The position numbers were made by a program, and so were the translations under genes. The notes below the pieces were generated by a model. The model made no database searches and had not been told where the DNA came from. It saw nothing but the letters and a program-made list of their open reading frames with translations. A DNA stretch of 6,424 nt. Source: Bifidobacterium breve (GTDB lineage: Bacteria; Bacteroidota; Bacteroidia; Cytophagales; UBA9547). This document shows, one piece after another, positions 1-6,201 of this stretch. The stretch lies in the NCBI GenBank assembly GCA_943325655.2, contig CALPQG020000162.1, positions 1-6,424 on the forward strand. Reading direction: 5' to 3'. Numbering within the stretch: position 1 is the stretch's first letter; every line of letters starts with the position of its first letter.

Positions 1-678
1 CAATTATCGAACCCCGTGAACGATATCAACACCATCGCCAATGATTTAGAAACCATTTACGACTTCAAAGTACAGAAAGTACTCAATGCTGAATTAGGTC
101 AAATCTATTCAGAAATAAGAAAATACAGCCAAATGACTTTTGAAGAAGACGATCAATTGTTTATTATGTTTGCCGGACATGGCATCTATGATGGCGTATT
201 CAAAGAAGGCTATTTGGTAGCCAAAGATTCTAAAAAAGAAGACGATGGCAAACAAACCTACCTCTCGTATTCTAACTTAAGAACCTTGCTCAACAACATT
301 CCCTGTAAACATATTTTTTTAGTCTTAGATGCCTGTTTTGGGGGCACCTTTGACCAATCAGTGGCGCATCGTGGTGGGGAAGACGATAAAATATATGCCG
401 CAGTAAACAAAGATGAATTTGTATTGAGAAAATTGAAATACAAAACACGCTTGTATTTAACCTCTGGAGGCAAAGAATATGTACCAGATGGCAGACCAGG
501 ACAGCACTCTCCTTTTGCAAGAAGAATTTTAGAAGCCCTGCGATCGGGTGGCGGAGAAGACCATATCTTAACTTCGGGTGAATTGATTACATATATCGAT
601 AAAGTAACGCCTGAGCCACAAAAAGGCCAGTTTGGCGACAACCAACCAGGCAGTGACTTTTTATTTATTAAAAAATAG
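1..678 (+). CDS. Caspase-like (peptidase C14 family) protein, 5'-truncated by the window edge
   Basis: This is the C-terminal 225 codons of a caspase-family cysteine peptidase, which in bacteria usually cleaves after basic or acidic residues in signalling, cell-death or defence settings. The frame is open to base 1, and the GTG at 16 lies inside the conserved LSNPVNDI segment that normally follows the first beta strand, so it is not taken as the start. Counting from that GTG codon, the catalytic His is in FAGHG (His55, codon at 178-180) and the catalytic Cys in LDACFGG (Cys107, codon at 334-336). The later LTSGGKEYVPDG and GQHSPFARRILEAL segments are typical of the small-subunit half. There is no added domain after the caspase fold: it ends in FLFIKK and TAG. 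The missing N-terminus is about 30 residues of caspase fold or more, and any regulatory domain there is unseen. The substrate is unknown. Family assignment is firm; biological role is not. Confidence 0.9.
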   Translation, partial: QLSNPVNDINTIANDLETIYDFKVQKVLNAELGQIYSEIRKYSQMTFEEDDQLFIMFAGHGIYDGVFKEGYLVAKDSKKEDDGKQTYLSYSNLRTLLNNIPCKHIFLVLDACFGGTFDQSVAHRGGEDDKIYAAVNKDEFVLRKLKYKTRLYLTSGGKEYVPDGRPGQHSPFARRILEALRSGGGEDHILTSGELITYIDKVTPEPQKGQFGDNQPGSDFLFIKK

Positions 679-794
679 CGACATGGTAATGTAAACAGCG
701 GCTATGCAATACACAAAAGGGACAAGGAAATATACCTTTCACCAATATCTAAACATTGAAGCAATGTACAAGATGACACAAAGCACCAAAGCCC

Positions 795-827
795 ATACAC
801 CTACAGTCAAAAAGCCTGTAGGTGTAT
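795..827. terminator. Perfect 12-bp hairpin between convergent genes, probable bidirectional terminator
   Basis: ATACACCTACAG at 795-806 is exactly complementary to CTGTAGGTGTAT at 816-827, with the 9-nt loop TCAAAAAGC. It lies 116 bases after the caspase stop and 21 bases past the stop of the minus-strand FG-GAP gene, which is where a shared terminator is expected. Neither side has a clean run of T after the stem, so it is not a textbook Rho-independent terminator. The rest of 679-848 shows no gene. Confidence 0.55.
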
Positions 828-848
828 CATAAAACCCATGTAAAAATT

Positions 849-2390
849 TCAACCACCATTGGTTTTCAACACTTTGAATAATGAAGCTTGGTATTCAGGA
901 CCACTAAGCTGTACATAATACAAGCCAACATACAAATATTTCATCTCCACGACAACACTATTTTCACCTACATCGCCACGGCACTGTTGAGCACATACAA
1001 TTCGCCCATGATGGTCTATAATAGTGATGGTATAAGCGCCACCATGAATGGATTGAAACATAATAGAAGCGTCACCAACCACTGGATTTGAAATAAGTGG
1101 CTCATTTAAAGATTCCATATAAGAAGTAAACAACACTTTAGATTCATGACTTGAGCCATCAAGATCATACGCCCTCAATTTGTAATAACAATTGACAGTG
1201 GCTTCGGCTTTTAAATCCTCATATTGGTATGCCATAATACCTGAACTAAAACCTGCTGCTGCTACCTTTCCTATTTCTTCAAAAGCCCTACCGTCCAAAC
1301 TTCTTAAAACCGTAAAATGGCTGGTATTTTCCTCCAATGTAGTTTTCCAAGAAACAGTAATTTGAGATTTTTTATGCTGCACTTTTAAATCAGTCCACAA
1401 AACAGGAAGTACGACAATATTTTTAAAATAATTATAATTGCCATCATATTCCCCAACCATCAAATCCTTGTCTCCATCATTGTCCAAATCTGCAAAAGCA
1501 GGCGTTGAAGATACACCAATATTCGTTAGCGAAAATGGATTGGCCACCTTCACAGCAAAAGCAGGCGCTGCAGCTGTTCCGGTATTTTGAAAATAGTACA
1601 AGTCCCCTACCGCATAATCGCCAATCATCAAATCATAATCCCCATCTTTGTCCAAATCTGCAAAAGCAGGGCAAGCATACGTCCCAATATCTGTAATCGA
1701 AAATGGATTGGTAGAAACTGCTGCAAAAGCTGGAGCTGAAGAGGTACCTGTATTTTGAAAATACTTAGAATTACCGGTTGATTCTCCAGCCATCAAATCC
1801 AAATCACCATCATTGTCTAAATCAATAAATGACAAGGCCGAAAAAGAACCTACATCAGTCAATGAATAGGGGTTTGTAGTTTTTGCAGCAAAAGAGGGTG
1901 CAGAGACAGTTCCGGTATTTTGAAAATAATAAAATTTTCCATCACCAGCACCAACCATTAAATCATAATCTAAGTCATGGTCTAAATCCACAAAACAAGG
2001 TTGGGAATAACCTCCTAAGGATGACAAGGTCGTCAATGAATATGGATTCGTAGTTTTGGCGGCAAAAGAAGGTGCGGAAGCAGTACCTGTATTTCGAAAA
2101 TAATAGATATCCCCACCTGTTTCACCAGCAATCATGTCCTGGTCTCCGTCATTGTCTAAGTCAGCAAAAGAAAGTGCAGAATATGTACCCATATCAGTTA
2201 AAGAAAATGGGGTTGGGGAAACAACAGCATCAAATGTAATGGCAAAAACCGAATGTTGACATGAGAGCATTGGAAAAATGAACAAAGCGAAAACGGCAGA
2301 TAGCCATTTTTTATTCTTTGCTCCAAAACACCAGTTTGCAAAAGTATATAACTGTGACAGCGCTGAAAATAATTCACTAAAGGTTACCAT
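849..2390 (-). CDS. Secreted FG-GAP/VCBS repeat protein with T9SS C-terminal sorting domain
   Basis: This is a 513-residue predicted exported protein, read from the ATG at 2390. A TTG at 2438 in the same frame would add 16 hydrophobic residues and is less likely. After a long N-region comes KNKK, a hydrophobic stretch (WLSAVFALFIFPML) and a probable signal peptidase I site SVFA|ITFD near residue 50. Residues about 61-324 hold five repeats of 55-58 residues, each with a Ca-binding-loop motif of the form DLDxDGDxDLMxG followed by YYFQNTGT. These are FG-GAP/VCBS-type propeller repeats, common in adhesins and surface proteins. Residues about 330-423 form a fibronectin-III-like module (TVSWKTTLEENTSHFTVLRS...YYKLRAYDLDG), and the last 80 or so match the T9SS type A sorting domain (ISNPVVGDASIMF...GLYYVQL...FKVLK). 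Expected fate is export by Sec, outer-membrane passage by T9SS and cleavage or anchoring at the surface. The ligand is unknown. Repeat 2 has DLDHDLDYD, lacking the usual Gly. Confidence 0.88.
   Translation of the reverse strand: MVTFSELFSALSQLYTFANWCFGAKNKKWLSAVFALFIFPMLSCQHSVFAITFDAVVSPTPFSLTDMGTYSALSFADLDNDGDQDMIAGETGGDIYYFRNTGTASAPSFAAKTTNPYSLTTLSSLGGYSQPCFVDLDHDLDYDLMVGAGDGKFYYFQNTGTVSAPSFAAKTTNPYSLTDVGSFSALSFIDLDNDGDLDLMAGESTGNSKYFQNTGTSSAPAFAAVSTNPFSITDIGTYACPAFADLDKDGDYDLMIGDYAVGDLYYFQNTGTAAAPAFAVKVANPFSLTNIGVSSTPAFADLDNDGDKDLMVGEYDGNYNYFKNIVVLPVLWTDLKVQHKKSQITVSWKTTLEENTSHFTVLRSLDGRAFEEIGKVAAAGFSSGIMAYQYEDLKAEATVNCYYKLRAYDLDGSSHESKVLFTSYMESLNEPLISNPVVGDASIMFQSIHGGAYTITIIDHHGRIVCAQQCRGDVGENSVVVEMKYLYVGLYYVQLSGPEYQASLFKVLKTNGG
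1419..2210 (-). repeat. Five intragenic FG-GAP repeat units of about 165-174 bp
   Basis: Five consecutive units encode the DLDNDGD motif at spacings of 58, 55, 55 and 57 codons. The linker NTGTxSAPSFAAKTTNPYSLT is almost the same at protein level in the first two units, but the DNA copies differ at many synonymous positions, so this is an old duplication kept by selection rather than a recent tandem expansion. Confidence 0.8.
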
Positions 2391-2664
2391 AAATATTAAA
2401 ATTAAAATCAATGAAACAAAGCAATCAAAAACAATCAATAAAACCCTACTAGTACTCCCTTAACAATTCTCCAACAATCAAACAAAATCCCAAACACAAA
2501 TTATTAAAAGAAAAACAAACCAATATTAAATCATCTATTGAAAGTAATGTGTTTTACTATTTCAATTGAAATTAGTTTCTATTTCAATGCTTTTTTTTTC
2601 AAATCAACTTGAATATATTTTTAATGATTACCTTAGTGTTTCAAGTTACAAAGTTTATAAAAAA
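2391..2664. promoter_or_regulatory. AT-rich divergent intergenic region carrying both upstream promoters
   Basis: This stretch lies between the starts of the minus-strand FG-GAP gene and the plus-strand helicase gene, so both promoters should be here or close by. I found no exact match to the Bacteroidota -7 element TAnnTTTG within it on either strand. The nearest on the plus strand is TATATTTT at 2614-2621, one mismatch, with no good TTG box upstream. There is a run of nine or ten T around 2591-2599. No gene is supported here. Confidence 0.4.
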
Positions 2665-5600
2665 ATGACTACACAAGCTTTACTTTTCCAACAAGAACTG
2701 TCCAAACTTAATGCAGAACAACGCAAAGCCGTTGATACCATAGATGGACCAGTATTGGTTATTGCGGGGCCTGGAACAGGGAAAACACAAATTCTATCGG
2801 CCAGAATTGGACACATTCTTTCGGAAGGTTTGGATGTTCAGGCACACAATATTTTATGCTTAACCTATACCGATGCGGGCACTATCGCCATGCGCAAACG
2901 TTTGCTAAAATTTATTGGCACCGATGCTTATAGGGTAGCCATCCATACTTTTCATTCTTTTTGCAATTCGGTAATCCAAGACAACAAACAATATTTTGGC
3001 GACACCAATTTTTTACAACCTATTGATGAATTAGAATCGGTAGAACTCTATTACGAGTTAATCGAAAAACTTCCGGCAGACCATCTTCTCAAACGTTTTA
3101 CGGGTGCTTTGTATTACGAAGTTGACCCTCTCAAACGCTTGTTTGAAGCCATCAAAAAAGAAAACCTATCTCCTGAAACCCTGGCACAAGCGGCAAGAGA
3201 CTATATTGATCAGCTAGCAGACAACCCTGATTTTCAATACAAAAGAAAGTACAAAGAATTTAATGCAGGAGATCCAAATCCTAAAAAAATTGAAGAAGAA
3301 ACCCTTAAGCTAGAAAAATTCATTGCTGGGGTTAATTTGTTTCCTACGTTTAATGCCATGATGCAACAACGTAATCGCTATGATTACCATGACATGATCA
3401 ATTGGGTAATCAAAGCTTTTCAGGAGCATGATGATTTGTTGGCGCGTTACCAAGAACAATTTCAATACATTTTGATCGATGAGTTTCAAGATACCAATGG
3501 GGCTCAGGCCAATATCTTGTACCAACTCTGTGCTTTTTGGGGCGAAGAGGCCAATATATTTGCCGTAGGTGATGATGACCAATCGGTGTATAGTTTTCAG
3601 GGTGCAGAAATTAGCCGCATCAATGCTTTTGTGGATAGGTTTAAAAACACCCTCTCTCCTATTTTACTCAAACACAATTACCGTTCGAGCCAAGAAATCC
3701 TGGATGCTTCCAAAGGTTTAATAAGCCATAACAATGCACGATTGGTGCACGACCCTAATCTTCAAGCCATTTACCAACACCAAAATGAGCAGCTAGACAA
3801 AAGTTTGGTGGCGAGTAATGCGGCGTATGCGGACATAAATCCTTCGGTATTTATACATGAATGCACCAATTCTTACCACGAAGAAGCACATTTAATAGCC
3901 ATGATTGAGCAATTGCAAGCCGATCAAGCGCTGCACAATGCACCAATCCTCCAACAAATTGATTTATTAAAGGCTCAAAATTCCTCCATAGGAAATATAC
4001 AAGCCCTTGAAGAGCAGCTGCAACATTTAGACGAGGTAGCCATCATTTACAAGCAACATGCAGATGTGGAATCCTTGGTAAAAGCCTTGAGTCATCGCCA
4101 TATTCCCTATAACCTTACCCGTCAACAAAACATTTTAGAGCTGCCTTTGGTAAATCAAATTTTAACAATACTTGCTTATTTGCAGGCCGAAGATGAATTA
4201 GAAAGGTCGGGGGAACATCTATTATTTAAAATTCTACATTACCAATTTTTCGATATCAGCAAAAAAGACATTAGCCATATCGCCCATGAATGTGCCGAAA
4301 ACAAAAAATACAGTTGGCGATACCTCATGTCGAATACCCAAAAACACTTGTTATTGGGTTTCGAAAATTCCAAAGCACTTACAGCATTAGCACAAAACTT
4401 AAGTCATTGGCAAAAAGATTTGCATAACATGACCTTGCAAACCTTGTTTGAAAAAATACTGCAATTTTCAGGTTTGATTAAATATGTACTCTCTCATCCT
4501 GAAGAAAAATTATGGCTCCTAGAAGTCATTACCTCCTTGTTTGATTTCATTAAAAATGAATCTGTCAAACAGCCACAATTGAGCATTGCTGATTTGCTAC
4601 TTAAAATCAAAAAACTCAAAGACAACAAACTCAGCATCAACCTCAACCGCATCGTAAGGGCATCGCATGGCCTCCATTTAATCACAGCCCATTCAAGCAA
4701 AGGATTAGAATACGACCATGTGTTTATCATCAAATGCAATAAAGACTTTTGGGAAGGCAGAGGCAAAAGGGCTGGGGGATATAAATTCCCTCCGGTGGAA
4801 TATTGGCTAGACGAAGCCAAAATCAAAAACTTGCAAGAAGCGAATCCTGAAGAAGAAGAACGTCGTTTGTTTTATGTAGCCATGACCAGGGCAAAAAAAG
4901 CCGTGCATTTGTCTTATGCCTTGATGAAATCAACCGACAAAACACCAGACAAAGCGAGCTTACAAGAATCTCAATTTATCAGTGAAATTAGACTGGCAAT
5001 GCCAGCTTTACAACCCAATAAAGTAAGTTACCAAACCGACGAAGACTCCAAAGTCAACGAGATGGTACAATACTTAACCCAGCTGCTCACCCTTGCCCCT
5101 TTACCCGATGAAGTAGCTTTAGAAAAAGAATACATCAACGCTACCTTGTCCAAATACAAACTTAATGTAACGCATCTCAACAAATACCTTAAATGTAAGC
5201 TGTCATTTTATTACGAAAACATCCTCAAAATCCCTTCTGCCAGAAGTGCCAGCATGGGTTTTGGAAATGCCGTACACTATGCCATTGAACATCTTTTCAG
5301 GGCCATGCTTGACGATGAAAACAAAACTTTTCCTGACATCAATACCTTTGTTGGCTATTTCAAGAAAGGAATGCAAAACTATGCTTCTCACTTTACCCCT
5401 AGCGAATACAAACTTAAAATAGAGTTTGCCGAACAACTGCTACCCGACTATTACAACACCTATGTGCAAGATTGGGAAAAAGCAGTTAGGGTAGAATACC
5501 GATTTAGCAACATTCTATATGATGATATTCCATTGTCAGGTGCCATTGATAAAATAGAGTTTTTGAACGGCAAAGAATGCAATGTAGTCGATTACAAAAC

Positions 5601-5991
5601 AGGAGATCCCGACAGGGCAAAATCAAAAATGAAAGCCCCAACCAAACCTGGCGCCGACTTACAAGAAGCAAAATTCGAGGAAGTATACGGCGGTGATTAT
5701 TGGAGGCAAATTGTGTTTTACAAAATCCTGATGGACCTTGATAAAACCCATGAATGGAAAATGGTATCGGGAGAAATTGACTTGTTCCAAAAAGCTAAAA
5801 AAGGAAACTTCGAAAAACTCAAACTGACGGTTACCCCTGAAGACGAATTATTGGTCAAAAAACAAATCAAAGATACCTTCAAAGGCATTATGGCACAAGA
5901 CTTTAGGGGATGTGGCGAAAAAGATTGCCAATGGTGTACATTTGTGAGGGAACAATATACAGGCATTTTGATAACGGAGGAAGAAGTTTAG
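2665..5991 (+). CDS. UvrD-type SF1 helicase fused to a PD-(D/E)XK (RecB/Cas4-type) nuclease
   Basis: This 1108-residue protein should unwind DNA 3'-5' using ATP and cut it with a fused nuclease, the combination used for DNA-end processing in AddAB/AdnAB-type systems. The start is the ATG at 2665, 14 codons before LNAEQRKAV, the family's Q-motif region; a TTG at 2566 adds 33 unrelated residues. Motifs in 1108-residue numbering: Walker A AGPGTGKT 34-41; Ia around CLTYTDAGTIAMRKRL; Walker B DEFQD 272-276; III GDDDQSVYSFQGA 302-314; IV HNYRSSQEI 337-345; V ITAHSSKGLEYD 673-684; VI RRLFYVAMTRAKK 733-745. The nuclease has a conserved His (GNAVHYAIEH, His871), Asp962 in GAIDKIE, Asp976 and Lys978 in VVDYKTG, and Gln1015/Tyr1019 in WRQIVFY. 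Cys844 plus Cys1083, Cys1088 and Cys1091 could hold an Fe-S cluster. An insertion of about 45 residues lies in domain 2A near 415-455. No recC/addB partner gene is adjacent. The domain call is secure; the pathway is not. Confidence 0.93.
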   Translation: MTTQALLFQQELSKLNAEQRKAVDTIDGPVLVIAGPGTGKTQILSARIGHILSEGLDVQAHNILCLTYTDAGTIAMRKRLLKFIGTDAYRVAIHTFHSFCNSVIQDNKQYFGDTNFLQPIDELESVELYYELIEKLPADHLLKRFTGALYYEVDPLKRLFEAIKKENLSPETLAQAARDYIDQLADNPDFQYKRKYKEFNAGDPNPKKIEEETLKLEKFIAGVNLFPTFNAMMQQRNRYDYHDMINWVIKAFQEHDDLLARYQEQFQYILIDEFQDTNGAQANILYQLCAFWGEEANIFAVGDDDQSVYSFQGAEISRINAFVDRFKNTLSPILLKHNYRSSQEILDASKGLISHNNARLVHDPNLQAIYQHQNEQLDKSLVASNAAYADINPSVFIHECTNSYHEEAHLIAMIEQLQADQALHNAPILQQIDLLKAQNSSIGNIQALEEQLQHLDEVAIIYKQHADVESLVKALSHRHIPYNLTRQQNILELPLVNQILTILAYLQAEDELERSGEHLLFKILHYQFFDISKKDISHIAHECAENKKYSWRYLMSNTQKHLLLGFENSKALTALAQNLSHWQKDLHNMTLQTLFEKILQFSGLIKYVLSHPEEKLWLLEVITSLFDFIKNESVKQPQLSIADLLLKIKKLKDNKLSINLNRIVRASHGLHLITAHSSKGLEYDHVFIIKCNKDFWEGRGKRAGGYKFPPVEYWLDEAKIKNLQEANPEEEERRLFYVAMTRAKKAVHLSYALMKSTDKTPDKASLQESQFISEIRLAMPALQPNKVSYQTDEDSKVNEMVQYLTQLLTLAPLPDEVALEKEYINATLSKYKLNVTHLNKYLKCKLSFYYENILKIPSARSASMGFGNAVHYAIEHLFRAMLDDENKTFPDINTFVGYFKKGMQNYASHFTPSEYKLKIEFAEQLLPDYYNTYVQDWEKAVRVEYRFSNILYDDIPLSGAIDKIEFLNGKECNVVDYKTGDPDRAKSKMKAPTKPGADLQEAKFEEVYGGDYWRQIVFYKILMDLDKTHEWKMVSGEIDLFQKAKKGNFEKLKLTVTPEDELLVKKQIKDTFKGIMAQDFRGCGEKDCQWCTFVREQYTGILITEEEV

Positions 5992-6150
5992 ATTGAGTGA
6001 TGAGTGTTTAGTGTTGAGTGTTGAGTAAAATGCGCTGAAAGTAACAAAGGAAGGGATGAGTGATGAGTGTTGAGTGTTGAGTAAAATGCTGCGCTGAAAG
6101 TAACAAAGGAAGGGATGAGTGATGAGTGTTGAGTGTTGAGTAAAATGCTG
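5991..6150. repeat. Nested minisatellite: 59-64 bp unit built of TGAGTGT-like heptamers
   Basis: Three head-to-tail copies begin right at the helicase stop codon. Copy 1 is 5991-6054 (64 bp), copy 2 is 6055-6113 (59 bp) and copy 3 is 6114-6150, cut off after 37 bp. Copies 2 and 3 are identical over those 37 bp. Copy 1 differs by an extra T, an extra heptamer TTTAGTG and loss of CTG. The first half of each unit is a run of 7-mers (TGAGTGA, TGAGTGT, TGAGTGT, TGAGTAA). The second half (GCGCTGAAAGTAACAAAGGA) is not repetitive. It has no spacers and no coding potential. Confidence 0.92.
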
Positions 6151-6157
6151 TCAATGC

Positions 6158-6201
6158 CTAAATGAAGTTGACCGTTTTGATTTACTCATAACTTCATTTA
6201 G
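6158..6201 (-). terminator. 12-bp hairpin over the transposase stop codon and IS end
   Basis: CTAAATGAAGTT (6158-6169) and AACTTCATTTAG (6190-6201) are perfect inverted repeats around a 20-nt loop. The transposase TGA stop sits inside one arm. It could end transcription of the transposase, limit read-through into the element from the helicase side, or be part of the transposase-binding end. There is no T-run typical of a Rho-independent terminator. Confidence 0.5.

Noticed and set aside
258..641. Open frame of 127 codons on the minus strand inside the caspase gene
   Set aside because: It is fully antisense to a conserved coding region with catalytic motifs, and its product shows no recognisable domain.
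2270..2310. Lipoprotein signal at the LSC of the FG-GAP protein
   Set aside because: PMLSC is a poor lipobox (Met at -3, Leu at -2), a good signal peptidase I site SVFA follows, and the T9SS C-terminal domain fits a soluble export substrate better.
2320..2335. Frameshifted alternative start ATGGCTATC near the FG-GAP signal peptide
   Set aside because: Its frame meets a stop after about 25 codons, and the neighbouring run of A lies before this ATG, so a change there could not restore the frame.
2278..2463. Small plus-strand open frame over the start of the FG-GAP gene
   Set aside because: It is antisense to the signal-peptide region, has low-complexity composition and no recognisable features.
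2566..2664. TTG-initiated 33-residue extension of the helicase
   Set aside because: The extension is AT-rich, precedes a well-placed ATG at 2665, and helicases of this type begin only shortly before the LNAEQ motif.
1..5991. Caspase plus helicase-nuclease as one defence operon
   Set aside because: The two genes are about 2 kb apart, separated by an oppositely oriented secreted-protein gene and a hairpin; co-transcription is not supported and nothing else in the window is defence-like.
5991..6150. Possible CRISPR array from regular 59-bp repeats
   Set aside because: The units are contiguous with no unique spacers, the repeat itself contains smaller heptamer repeats, and no cas gene is present.
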